From NCBI GenBank assembly GCA_903995115.1, contig LR877150.1, positions 885,001 to 949,000 on the forward strand: a stretch of DNA of 64,000 nt. Direction: 5' to 3'. The position numbers and the translations under genes are program-made. The DNA is from Angomonas deanei (Eukaryota; Euglenozoa; Kinetoplastea; Trypanosomatida; Trypanosomatidae). The notes under the pieces were generated by a model. It worked only from the letters and a program-made list of their open reading frames with translations, was not told where the DNA came from and searched no databases. Positions 29,801 through 38,190 of the stretch are shown here, one piece after another; within the stretch, counting starts at the first letter, position 1; each line of letters begins with the position of its first letter.

Positions 29801-29905
29801 CCACAGTCCGGAACTCCCCGTAGCGGGAACGGCACGCCAAAGCGAAAGAATACTCCACGACGAAAGGAGTCCGCCATTGAACGGGAGTCCTATTTCGCCT
29901 TCTAA
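23864..29905 (+). CDS. Giant repeat protein with an AGC-like pseudokinase domain
   Basis: A 2013-residue protein with no family recognised at full length. Residues ~46-225 are 40-residue tandem repeats. A disordered segment follows to ~500, then a folded region. At ~1010-1500 I see a degraded AGC-type kinase fold: TPFGVIRRGV and FDVRVIPRNKA stand for the glycine loop and VAIK (Lys replaced by Arg), and QDVEAAILLEYVSRLPFQSR for the alphaC region with its 'hPFiv' motif. GILLGPCPPQRILV stands where 'GIIYRDLKPENILL' is expected, so the catalytic Asp, Lys and Asn are lost. VPDIGV retains Asp and Gly of DFG. EYLSPLYVLE replaces the APE Glu, and DDWWTFLCINFELF and LLSHPFMESINHTEVFDG match the AGC C-lobe. 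An insert splits the C-lobe (about 27740-28250). The C-terminus has 39-residue repeats and a basic tail. Catalysis looks impossible; a scaffold or regulatory role is inferred. Confidence 0.8.
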   Translation: MSQFDRFRIADSDSDSDGPNKTSISFREATEGTPTNQSRKVDNVEVGSVQSKQSAQSKPFVPSSRASNADYHETGSQRDAASVQSKQSAQSKQSAQSKPVIPSSRASNADYHEIGSQRDAASVQSKQSAQSKQSAQSKPFVPSSRASNADYHEIGSQRDAASVQSKQSAQSKQSAQSKPVIPSSRASNADYHEIGSQRDAASVQSKRSAQSKPVVPSSRASGAGVSAPLEEDTPRESDAPKKKTVRRKVHRRKNDGSDNENESMVTEEVTETVSETPRSQVSGSAAPPRRLSPRASRAADSRSGTPRSTASMSREAPPQIPPRSPSQQGTPRSMQSASVANSKAHSVANLAANGEREANTNTNTSPKFAFEDSTTGSFAFEPATDTPRDNVNSQPRPRPTVPSAADLEPVPTPMSMDDDGNLVPHHQAAVKRTITADGRMAWVFVPAHKGDDVGSVREIASPPKKLSQRAQDIMAARRNVVEQSAKRRHTRASKIITDSKSRRRVQFSYPHTYFYTEETQAKHKIYIERSQNRKWSAFPFESNASIKRLVDRVMESDTRKMEAEQVVRSIQPIQMRRQEDGDEENCKCVHYVNPNEEALKELLNESALEEGFKRYLNLQPMQLANVEVNEMAEEPSPRSHSLSPRNSVSKARDPQRGIATLGGLWCTVQALREDGRMVNSKDAPPVRRVMRICGGQALGLPLRKEEGGLLDVRCYELLLFSQEQTSPSAVNYGSEGLTLGQIFSPPASAFSLTPRVVDDPVALKEYKKKFLSSKSKDIIAVNNHEDTVTFGDDVARYLTITLVTLNARQKYTIDLTLVMLPFRRIGVDGGKILAEIPYFSPLTLATSRRLQGVSLSFSTNSAFLSAYKALLWATECNIVDIEQPTEEFSKYVTLRVSATPSPLLPWSASLGETEGVPKSETFRGHAVDFAVLAIAPESQGGLESDDAEPLKLDDFIITTTTKAANDEENEGEEEENAKAANKRRRCSSIFNSTLPPSASELNKKEELTLNSRDSTTVVGLTPFGVIRRGVSQRTSEVFDVRVIPRNKARMMPIFSANSSADRTVKEEQEHILQQDVEAAILLEYVSRLPFQSRVYGVLVDDHRYYVFQEPWISALSLDQSSIGTPEREALECNPKLKDLSERSSIMSLKDFIHAVLHKCDEEAHLSIAQLLSSQLLLLLSSIHGKGILLGPCPPQRILVRIEQPAEAGNGENGKTKTKILSKNLQIFVPDIGVNTFAWSYERQQCGVLEYLSPLYVLEHMLNENVGADPRPWTIGDDWWTFLCINFELFAKDGSALLRPKNPPALPTATPLISKFESPVEILDLWKEVVLAPSPAADDENFLAGISTKIRNFVQERVLSSVSMWLDSWISTKGEEIEVFGTTEKRKKLPKAVPQEGSDRRMIGISLAAAYLQRNEASEASVSSMAVHDTGADNGENVLEEMKWVFAYREFFDSIVDQAFVDLDAEACPVHTPSLCLLSHPFMESINHTEVFDGNYELPSAAAAAFSSQMTKKKLSAALLAYRTRAFRDPVQQPTYPLMIAGSAYNAGSTAAAPLFLLSSPAFHEGNDEPALLEYYQEEYDENHPSDEGLVFSPSNRAAQSPQNAAGPAAASRSRSQSNATFVQQNKLRQMYKPEELQDIADLESEVRGALQVHQMTGGAPQGGKDQYQDATQNSYRAEDYESVPSVTAPSRDELVEERFSHHTAPTERSVRSRQGYAQSYTGDYNDASQRNDYNDQPLAQTYSAQIGGGSSAQQSRRNDYNEVSQRSNRTGYSERPALQAYDAQSAGRSSAQQSRRNDYNEVSQRSNRTGYSERPASQAYDARSGGRSSARQSSERGAQSRRSDYNEIEQTLNDFVGGDNGDYQEASGFSHEQGTSFNERRVTPTQGNDAQWPVNFLSASSLEKKSAPSRSKSSQPSESERRMTIEVTSDVGGSNVVVAEEPHQKNDYVAIPEEDEWRQRGEANRADTYRSNASSHGRQPQSGTPRSGNGTPKRKNTPRRKESAIERESYFAF
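24001..24535 (+). repeat. 120-bp coding tandem repeat with alternating variants
   Basis: The unit is 120 bases (40 residues): AASVQSKQSAQSKQSAQSKP, then x-x-PSSRASNADYHEIGSQRD. The same phase recurs at about 24051, 24171, 24291 and 24411, with a decayed fifth unit after that. The two residues after 'SKP' alternate FV, VI, FV, VI, and codon-level differences track 240-base pairs, so a dimer of units was probably duplicated. Within each unit QSKQSA itself is a smaller repeat. Confidence 0.92.
29111..29375 (+). repeat. 117-bp coding tandem repeat
   Basis: Units start at 29111, 29228 and 29345 (period exactly 117 bases, 39 residues), the third being partial. Unit core: SSAQQSRRNDYNEVSQRSNR then TGYSERPA.QAYDA.S.GR. 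It lies in the disordered C-terminal part of the pseudokinase protein. A related, more diverged block (DYNDASQRNDYNDQP) precedes it. Confidence 0.9.
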
Positions 29906-30513
29906 GCAGTTGGCGCTGTAGACGATTTTTTTTTTTTTTTGGTGTTCTTCAATTTTATTCATCTTGTTAAAAAATAAAATAACAATAAAACACTATTGAA
30001 GCTACACAGTACCTGTATTGAAAATTCCTTTTTTTTCTTTTGCTACAATTCAAAAATAAAATATAAAAAAAATAAATGAAATCTAATAATTAACGAAAAA
30101 AAAAAAATAGTAACAGAAAAAAATAGGACTACCAAGCCAATAACTTTTATATTTTTTGGCCTTCATTTAGTCACTATACGAGAAAAAGGCATTTTTTCTC
30201 CTTCATTTTATCATTGTAATTTTTTTTTTTTTGTATTTGGTGCCATTATTAATATATTTACTGTAAAAAAAAAAAAAAAAACCTATCCAGATATATATAA
30301 AAAATGAAAAATCAGCGTATAGCTAGTAGAATTTATTTCTATTTTTATTGTTTAAAACCAATAATACAGGCTTGACATTTCACTTTTTATTATTATTATA
30401 TGTGCCTATCACTTTATACGATACACTTTATTCTTCTTTTGTCTGACTTCTTTCTTTTTTTTTTTTTTTTATTTTTAAATCGTATTACCACATTGAATAG
30501 CGTTCAATCTAAA
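29906..30513 (+). other. Longest intergenic region, AT-rich
   Basis: A 608-base spacer, the largest gap in the window and very AT-rich, with many A and T homopolymers (about 29925-29940, 30068-30076, 30099-30108, 30220-30231, 30266-30282, 30457-30471). No open reading frame with coding character was seen on either strand, and no tRNA-like fold was recognised by eye. The T run at 30457-30471 is the probable acceptor tract of the LRR gene. Nothing here demands a promoter, since both neighbours run the same way. Confidence 0.5.
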
Positions 30514-32851
30514 ATGGAAGTTGATTTAACCAATAGAGGTGTGGCGGAATTAGAGTTTTGTGCGGAGGGTTCTTCCGTAGAAGAATCGGCAGCAGCGCTC
30601 CAAGTAAAAGTTCTGAGAGCCGATCACAATCGTATTCAACGCATTGTTGGTTTATCCAGTGTATTCTCCAACCTCGTTGCCTTGCACTTGAGCGGAAACC
30701 GTTTAGGCTCCAACACCACCGCCCCGAAGCCGTTGTCCTATTCGACCGTTGCCCACTTTCAAGAGGATTTGTGTGACGGAATGGCTCCTTGGCTGGCGGC
30801 ACTGCCGTCTTCACTAGAGTACATTGATGTGTCCAAGAATGAAATTCTGAGCTTGTGTTGTTGCGTCTGTGGCAGTGGAAAAGCGCCCAACCGTGACGTT
30901 AGTATAACCGACCTCTACTTTCACCATGCCCTCCCGCTGTCCCTCAGCGTCTTCTTCTCATCAGACCGTTTTCCCCACCTGAAACGGATCAATTTGTCGC
31001 ACAACCGACTGGAGAGTGTCTCGGGTGGAGGACAGGCGGAGGAGGGCGTGTGGAATACGGTATGTGCAGAGAATGGTACAACAAAAGTGTGCACAGCGGA
31101 GAGTATCGACGTTTCTTACAATCCAAATGTGAAGACGTTGGATGGCATTCTTTGGGCCACCGATTGCTTGCCGTTACAGCGCATTAGTTGCGAAGGTTGT
31201 GGTATCGACGACCTTCGAGGACTGGCAGCCGTGCCGACCTACTGTCCAATGGTCTCGCAGCTGCTTCTCCGTGGGAGCACACTTTCCTCCGTCTTCTTCT
31301 CCGAATCGCCTCAGGAGGTGCGAGAGCTGCTGGAGGCAAATCTGCCAACCTTGCTTTCGAATAAGGGGTGGACAGCAGAGGCAGTGAATCACCGCATAGA
31401 TGAACCGACTTTGGAAATTATAGATTCAACCGTAAAACAGTACATCCAGGACACTAGCCGAAAGGCGGGCTGCGCATTCCCGTCCTTGTCGTTCGCTCTT
31501 TACGCCTTTTTTTGTGGGTGATTTTATCACCTCACTGGTATACCTCGATGACAACAGCGTGGACGTCAGCAGGGAGTGTCTAGTGACTGCCGTCGAACGG
31601 TATTTGGGGGCGCCGGTGGTGGTCAGCAAAGCCTCGGGGTTGCGTGAACTGGCCCTCTCGGCAGAGGCAAACGCGAGGTCGAAGGTGATGGTGAGGGAGG
31701 ACGGGGCCTACCCCTCCGCGGACCCGGTGGCACGGCCAACAGACGCCTTATCGGTGCTCTCTCCGGTGATGCAGCCGCGCGGTGTGACCGCGGACGTAAC
31801 GGCACAGGGCGACTCGTTTGTTCCGTCCGCCCTTTCGGAGGGGGAAAAACTCATTTACGAGGCCCTGGTGCAGGAATGTGGACAGCTTCAAGAGCGCCTC
31901 TCCGAAAGTCGGGAGACGTGCGCGCAGGTGGAGGACACGATGAGGAGTCTGAACACCCAATTATCCGAGGAACGTAAACTGGTGTCGGATCAGGGACAGG
32001 AGATTTTGCGCTTAAAGGAGAAAAAGCACAACCTGACGCTGGAAATAGACGCAAAAAGAAAAGGCGTCACAAAACGGAAGAAGGAGCTATTCTATGCCGT
32101 TTCGGCCATTCAGTCGATTGACTCCCACGTGGAGCAAAAAATTTTGTTGCAGGCGGAACAACAGGAACGGACACAAAAAAGCCGTCGGCACAACTCGGCC
32201 GCACGGCAGAAGCGAGTTTCCCCAGCCCCAGTCCCAAAGCGGAACAAGAGTGATATTCTGCGCTCCGAGGCCACCAAAAACCGTATACAGTCTCAAAAAG
32301 AAAGCGGCGATGATCCATACACACCGAACCACTTTAGAAGTACTGCAAAGAGTTCGACGCTCGCGAGGAAAGAGTGGTCCCCGTGTTATGCGGAGCAGGC
32401 GGAAAATGAAAAGGAAGCAAAACCAGGGCCGCCAGGACACGCCCGTCACGGAGCGGACGTTAGGACACCGGCCAACGGTGCACCACCGGCAAGGAATAAT
32501 TTATCGGCCTTGTCCATAGAAGAACTTTTTGAGGCCGCTGCCTCCATCAAAAAGCGACAACTCGCCCTTCAGCAGATGCACAGCAGTATATTGAATGAGT
32601 CTCCGTTCACGGATGGGTTGCGTCCTGAGACAAGTTCAACTAACAGCGACGCGAGGCAAATATTTTCCGTCATCGTGAAACAACAGGAGAAGAATAACGC
32701 GGAGCCCCATGACGCGGAGGCGGAACGCTTGTCACAGCCGTCGTCCGTTTCTTCGGTTGTGGAGAATGAAGTGAGCCTAACGGACCACATTCCTTCCGGC
32801 GGGGACGACGTCGATACTAGCAAAGAACCCACCAATCGGCAATTGTTCTGA
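30514..32851 (+). CDS. LRR plus coiled-coil protein, frame broken once
   Basis: One gene in two frame segments joined in the T7 run at 31507-31513; with six T the reading continues as LYAFFVGDFITSLVYLDD. The N-terminal ~330 residues carry SDS22-like leucine-rich repeats: LKVLRADHNRIQRIVGLS, LVALHLSGNRLGS, LEYIDVSKNEILSL, LKRINLSHNRLESV and LQRISCEGCGIDDLRGLA. Past the break a coiled coil (about 31830-32150) is followed by a basic disordered region and a short helix ELFEAAASIKKRQLALQQ. LRR plus coiled coil is common among basal-body, centriolar and axonemal proteins, so a cytoskeletal role is plausible but unproven. The upstream in-frame ATG at 30400 precedes the poly-T tract, so the ATG at 30514 is preferred. 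Confidence 0.75.
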
Positions 32852-33018
32852 GGTCTCGGTTTTATATTATTTCACTCTTGTCTGAAAACGTGTTAGGGTA
32901 TTGTTGGTTTTGTATTTTACCCCGCAGTGGAAAATAAACCAAACCCTTTTTTTTAAAAACCTCTTTTCTTTACGTGAAGTTTAAGTTCTTTATTATTATT
33001 CTTAATCCTACCGAAAAA

Positions 33019-33288
33019 ATGTCTGACCGCAAGGCTGTGATTAAGAACGCCGATATGCCGGAGGATATGCAGGCGGACGCTATTGAAGTTGCCCTTCAGG
33101 CGTTGGAGAAGTTCACCATCGAGAAGGATATTGCCGCCTACATTAAGAAGGAATTCGATAAGAAGTACATGCCCACTTGGCACTGCATCGTCGGCCGTAA
33201 CTTCGGCAGCTTTGTGACGCACGAAACGCATCAGTTCTTGTACTTCTACTTTGGGCAGGTGGCCATCCTTTTATTCAAGTCCGGGTAA
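33019..33288 (+). CDS. DYNLL: Dynein light chain LC8
   Basis: An 89-residue protein, the usual LC8 length and nearly colinear with human DYNLL1: [20 protein letters not shown], then [40 protein letters not shown] and the closing [17 protein letters not shown]8 is a homodimeric hub that grips TQT-like motifs in partner proteins. In flagellates it serves axonemal dyneins, radial spokes and the retrograde IFT dynein. The start at 33019 matches the family start; an in-frame ATG at 32974 adds 15 unrelated residues and is rejected. Confidence 0.98.
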   Translation: MSDRKAVIKNADMPEDMQADAIEVALQALEKFTIEKDIAAYIKKEFDKKYMPTWHCIVGRNFGSFVTHETHQFLYFYFGQVAILLFKSG

Positions 33289-33714
33289 GATTCTTACAGG
33301 AGTGACCCGATCAATCATGTATGTATTTTTTTTTTTTTTCCTTCCTCTTGTTGTGAATGTGTTTGCGCAATTTCAATCTATTTTATTTGTAGAAACGAAA
33401 AATAAGTCAGTAAAATAAAAGTAAACAGTCAGTGAAAGGCCTTTTTATTTCAAGTTTTTTTGTGGCACTACTGTTTATTTTTATCTGAAGCACACTTCAC
33501 CATCAAGATAGTAATTATTTCAATAGAGTTAAGCATGAGTGTAAATAACAGGTCCGCCAAAAAAAAAAAAAAAAAAAAAGACTGTTCGTACAGCTGTATG
33601 TGCCACTGGTTTCGAAGGCACGACCTTCCCATTCTTAAAGCCTATTCTTCTCCCTCGACATCCTTTAGCTGTTTTTTTTTTTTTCCTTTTTTCGTAAGGG
33701 GGCATTTTAGGAAA
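33289..33714 (+). other. Intergenic region
   Basis: A 426-base AT-rich spacer. It contains a T run (about 33326-33339), an A run (about 33560-33579) and, before the GRAM gene, T12CC T6 at about 33672-33692, followed by an AG at 33697. Short frames through it have no coding character. Confidence 0.55.
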
Positions 33715-36283
33715 ATGCTGAATTTCTCATGCTGCTGCCAGAACTACACTGGGACACTGTGTGTTAGCAATGATGAATTCTACTTTACGTCATCCCTGTA
33801 CCGCCTGAAACTAGAATGGAGCAATATCAAAAAAATATCCCTTGATACGAAGCAGATCAAAGGTGTTCCTACTAGCGTGCTTGTTGTCCGGCAGGAGAAT
33901 AACAGGTCAGGCAGTCCGGACAACTCCAGCACGAAGGATCAGCACAAATCACAATCTAAAAAAATATTTTTCTATGGATTCCAAGATCTTCTGGGCGCAG
34001 AGGAACACATAAAGGCAATGTGGGAAGCCAATAAAGGGAGTTCAACGGCGGGAAAGCCAAGCGTTGTGGAGGAAAAAGGAGGTGGCGACAAATTCCCCGA
34101 TGCCGCCTCCTCTAAAGCGGTCAACCCCACCTCTGATTTTCAAAAAGACGGCGTGCTCGTGAAATCCACTCTATTTAATTCCGGTGTGATGACGGTCAAG
34201 GCTCCAAAATTTCAACGCGCCAAAGAGTGGCTGTTCTCGCTCTTCTCGTATGCGTGGAACATTTACTGTCGGGGAGGCGTGTTCTCCCTGCTGCTCCTCT
34301 TCATTGTGCTAGTGTCCTCTATATTGCTAGGATTTCACTTATACGTGGACTTGTCAAGGAAAAACTCCCCCGATGGCGGCGGCAGTCGAGCTGCTAAACG
34401 ACCTGGAGCTATTGGATCAGTACTTTTCATCGCTCGGTAGTTTTTCTTCCGTGAAGGAGTATCACCTGTTCGTGAAGGAGCGAGAAAGGGTGTTTGGTAG
34501 CAGTCATCGGTGGATTGACCGTCTTTCTAGTTCAACCTATGACATTGTCCAGGACTTGGTGCATCAGCAGCTCGAACTCAACACACTTCGAGGCCGACGG
34601 GCTAAGCGGTTGAGCGGTGAGAAGTACGCCAACTCGAACTGGAAGTTGACCGTTACAGGGAGAAAAGGGTCGCGCCGTTACTTTCTGGATGAGCGGGAAG
34701 CGCCGACGCACAAGAGCGGTAGCATAAAGAAGAAGAGGGGCGGCCTCTCGATAGACAATGCGGTGGATGACTTTAAACGTCTTTACGCCTTCTTTGCCAA
34801 AATTGGTAGGTCTGTGAAAGAGTGGATATTCACCAATCCCGTCCCCGGCGGTGGCAAATACAAGAAGGTGGACAAAAAGGACTACGTGGCCTATTCCGAA
34901 CCGTTTTTGGAAGGATACGATCTCTTTGAAGAGGTGACGGTAGCGGACAAGGAGGAGAGGGAGCAGTGCTTGTCCATCGCGAGAAAAATGGTACGGTCGA
35001 CGCGACTGCTGCAGGATTTGTTTATCGAGTTTTTCTCCATCATGGCGATTGACAGCTTTGAAGCCTTCGGCGATGGGTCTGTCCAACCTCACTTTTACGG
35101 CAAGGAGGATACCGGGGACGGGTTGAATTCCTTCAAACCGTTCTTTTCCAGCGATGAGTTAGTGAAGGTGGCCTTCATACGACGGTATGCGAGTCTTCTC
35201 GTCAATATAAACCCACTGGTACCCAACGAGCACATGCGCCATTTCAAGGCCATTGCGAGGTCCAAGGCGTCTAGCGAATTCGCCAAAATGGAGCAACAAC
35301 TAAAGGAAAGTAATCGGTCTACCAGCAAGGAGGAGCTGCAGATGGCCTTCGCGGAGAGTATCCGGGCGGAGGCGGCCGACCGTACCCAGGGACTCTATCC
35401 TCTACGGAATATGGTGGAGGAGTTCAAGTTCTGGGAAAGGAACGAGGAACTGTGGATGGAGCATATTCTGTCGTCCCTGTCGTTGGAGCAGCAGCGTCAT
35501 TTGGTCCAAACCCACCCCAAAACAGCGTCGTCGGATCTTGGAAAAGACAACCGGAGTGCGGAGGACCTCTTCAGCGATCAGCTCATTGTGAAGTGGATTA
35601 ACCTACCCATCTTCAAAGGTCTTCTCTGCTTCACCGAGCAGCCGGACGCCTACACGGTGGCGCGCGGACGGTCAGAGGAGAGGGCGGAGAGGGATGGCAC
35701 GAAGGAATATCCCTTCAAGGAGCACAAACGATACGAAACCCTCCTCGCCGAGGTGAAGGGGAGGTGGGTGAACGAGTTGGAGCTTTTGAAGTTGTCACTC
35801 CATCACATCAACCACCCATCCGCCTCGACAAAGGCGCTTCGACTTTCTTCTCTGGATACTAGCTCCCCACACTTGGCGAACGTGACCAATAGTCGTCGCC
35901 AGTTTTTTACCATTATTGACCGGATTGGCAAACACTACATCTCCGCCTTCGACGAGCAGAAGTTCTCGCTAATTAAGTTTGCTGGTAGACTATTGACGAG
36001 TGTTTTACCGTTTGTCAAGTCACCCAAGGAGGGGGACGGTTTTTCTAGTCTGTCTCGTCAAATTAGTGTTTCTGACCCTTCTGTTCAGGTGACCATTGCC
36101 AACGTGGTAGATATCCCGTGGGCCACTTTTCACGACATGTCGCTGAATATTTTAGAAAACATTGTGTCCGTCTCCCCTGACACGTTGCACTTTAAGAAAA
36201 AGTTGTCCCGTGGCGTCACGGTTTCCACATTTATATTACTCTTATCGGTGGCAATCTTGGGCACTTTGGCGTTTGTACTGTAA
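33715..36283 (+). CDS. GRAM-domain protein with two membrane segments, frame broken once
   Basis: I read one gene whose frame changes at about 34360-34372 (A5 then C5; one base too many), giving about 855 residues. Residues 1-105 form a GRAM/PH-like domain: the 'YTGTLCVSNDEFYFTSSLY' opening, then LEWSNIKKISLDTKQ, VLVVRQEN and KKIFFYGFQDLLGAEEHIKA. A hydrophobic segment follows at about residues 186-208 (VFSLLLLFIVLVSSILLGFH). The ~630-residue second half has no domain I recognise and ends in a second hydrophobic segment (VSTFILLLSVAILGTLAFVL). GRAM proteins with C-terminal membrane anchors often act at membrane contact sites. Alternative: two genes, the second starting at the ATG 34373. I consider this less likely because they would overlap by 68 bases with no pyrimidine tract or acceptor between them. 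Confidence 0.65.
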
Positions 36284-36384
36284 TGTTTTGATGTACATTG
36301 GATGGAAAATGCTTGTCAAAATACCCCTTTTTTTTTCTAAAGCATGCCCCCCTGATAAACACCCAGATGTGAAGCAGGCGTTGA

Positions 36385-36445
36385 CTCTCTTCACCCTTCC
36401 CTCTTCTCCCTCCCTCCCATTTTCTTTATGGTGCTCCACAAAAAG
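36385..36445 (+). promoter_or_regulatory. Predicted trans-splice acceptor deciding the Pob3 start
   Basis: A ~43-base pyrimidine tract (36385-36427) runs directly into the first possible ATG (36428). The first AG after the tract is at 36444-36445, downstream of that ATG. If this AG is the acceptor, the ATG at 36428 is removed with the outron and translation starts at 36470. Inference from kinetoplastid trans-splicing rules. Confidence 0.5.
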
Positions 36446-36469
36446 TCAAGCAGTTTTCCGCAACGACCA

Positions 36470-37915
36470 ATGGCTTTACCGGTCGAAAATTGGGGTGAAT
36501 TCAAGGTGACCCGCGATGATAAAACAGAGAATAAGATTTCTCTCAGTTCTGTCCCTCCACAGAAGAATGCATCGAATTTTATCCCAAAGGATATTATCTC
36601 CATCCCCGTGTCCAAAATAGCTACCGAACCGGTGCTCGCCAGCAATACCTTTACGGTTCAGCTGCGTCCGGGCTCCTCCGTTTGTGGAAATCTTGAATTA
36701 CAGAGCGTCCGCTTTCAGGTCCCAGACACCACAATCGGTTACGAACAGACACAAGAGGCGGGGAAGGCACTTGTGGGGGATATTCGGGACAGCGTGTCTC
36801 AGCACCAGAAGGGTCTCATTGAGAAACACGGCGGTGCCGGGCTTGATGCCACGCTGGCACTTGCGGGATTAACCTCTGAAAAGGAACACCACGCCGATGA
36901 GAAGACGGTCGCCATCTTTGAAGACGTCAACCTCCACTACCCTAATGGCCGGTTTAAGATGATCATTACTAATTACAAATTAATACTCGAACAGAATAAC
37001 ACGTCCAACATTGTTTCCGTCCCCTTTCCCCAGATGCATAACATTTATTTGTGCAACGTGTTTCACTCGGAGGGAGAGCAACTTATTGTTTTAATTCTGA
37101 AGAAGCCAGTCGTGTGTGGTAACACCTTCTACAACCACCTCGTGATACGCTGTGCAGACCTCGAGTTGGATGCAGAACACCCGTGGAAGGCCGAACTGTC
37201 CACCCGCGAGGACATTTTAACGACCCTCAAGTACGATGCTTCCACGAGTCTGAAGGATTGCCCGCTGGAGCCGGAGATGAGCGGTAAAATTAGTAGCATC
37301 ATTGTGCGCACCATCAAGGCTGCCGCTAAGGTCCCTGCCTTTCCTGGGTCTAACAAGGAGTACGCCAAGTTCAACCCCGCCTCCTGTGTCGCGACGTGGC
37401 TCAAGAGCAAGGAAGGGTTCTTGTACGTTGTGAGCGACGGTCTTCTTTTTCTGACGAATCCGGCGATGATGTTCCGTTTCGACACCATCAGTTCGGTCGA
37501 GGTGGATGAGTCACAGAGTACGGACCGGTTTTTTCAACTGGTCCTGCACGTTGAAAACGTGAAGCACGTTTTCAAATCCATCGACCGAAAAGAAAAGGAG
37601 CCCCTGCTGTCCTTCTTCAGAGAAATCAACTTGTCCGTCAACCACCTCAACGCCTTCGGGGAGGATGAGTTGTCCTCCGACGAGGAGGAGGAGTCCGACG
37701 AGGACGCGGATGAAGAGTACAGTGAGGGGAGCGACGACGGATCTCTCGACGACGATGATGAGGACGAGGAGGGTGAGAAAAAGAAGAAGGATAAAAAACG
37801 GAAGCGGTCAAAGTCGCGTCACTCCGATAAGAAGAAGAAACATAGGAAGGATAAAAAGCACAAAAAAGACAAAAAACACAAGAGAGACAAGAAACACAAG
37901 CGGGAAGAGTACTAA
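36470..37915 (+). CDS. POB3: FACT histone chaperone subunit Pob3 (SSRP1-like)
   Basis: A 481-residue protein matching Pob3/SSRP1, partner of Spt16 in the FACT complex that handles H2A-H2B during transcription and replication. The order is as in the family: an N-terminal beta domain (ENWGEFKV to VQLRPGSSVCGNLELQ), a first PH-like domain (VAIFEDVNLHYPNGRFKMII, then LYLCNV-type strand IYLCNVFHSEGEQLIVLIL), a second Rtt106-like PH domain (LKSKEGFLYVVSDGLLFL, FDTISSVEV, then 'HVFKSIDRKEKEPLLSFF'), and an acidic tail (EDELSSDEEEESDEDADEE). No HMG box is present. The last ~45 residues are unusual, made of repeating Lys/His/Asp/Arg units (DKKHKKDKKHKR). An upstream ATG at 36428 would add 14 residues but probably lies before the splice acceptor. 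Confidence 0.88.
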   Translation: MALPVENWGEFKVTRDDKTENKISLSSVPPQKNASNFIPKDIISIPVSKIATEPVLASNTFTVQLRPGSSVCGNLELQSVRFQVPDTTIGYEQTQEAGKALVGDIRDSVSQHQKGLIEKHGGAGLDATLALAGLTSEKEHHADEKTVAIFEDVNLHYPNGRFKMIITNYKLILEQNNTSNIVSVPFPQMHNIYLCNVFHSEGEQLIVLILKKPVVCGNTFYNHLVIRCADLELDAEHPWKAELSTREDILTTLKYDASTSLKDCPLEPEMSGKISSIIVRTIKAAAKVPAFPGSNKEYAKFNPASCVATWLKSKEGFLYVVSDGLLFLTNPAMMFRFDTISSVEVDESQSTDRFFQLVLHVENVKHVFKSIDRKEKEPLLSFFREINLSVNHLNAFGEDELSSDEEEESDEDADEEYSEGSDDGSLDDDDEDEEGEKKKKDKKRKRSKSRHSDKKKKHRKDKKHKKDKKHKRDKKHKREEY

Positions 37916-38190
37916 CGGGGGCAGTGATGAAGTGCTGCGTATTCTTGCATCCATACAGCATCTATCTTTAATCATAGAATTTCTCTCATTATTTGGTGTT
38001 ATTATTTAATATAGTTTGGGATGATGATCATCGCATTTTTATTTTTGTTATTACTATCTTTTTTTGCGCGGTCGTGGAGTGGTTCGTTGCTACTCCGTGC
38101 TTTTTCTGCCCTGTTTGAATTCAACAAAAACTGTCCACCGCTGTCTCCTTTTTTTTTTTTTCTTCCTTTTTTGTTAAGCGAAATTTATCA

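Noticed and set aside
29906-30513. Transcription start or strand-switch region in the longest spacer
   Set aside because: Both neighbouring genes are on the same strand and the composition (A and T runs) matches other spacers, only longer. Nothing in the sequence marks a promoter.
31500-34380. Short spliceosomal introns at the frame changes (31507-31513, 34360-34372 and the others)
   Set aside because: No GT...AG pair is needed: a single base restores each frame with continuous repeats or motifs, and no extra non-coding stretch separates the segments.
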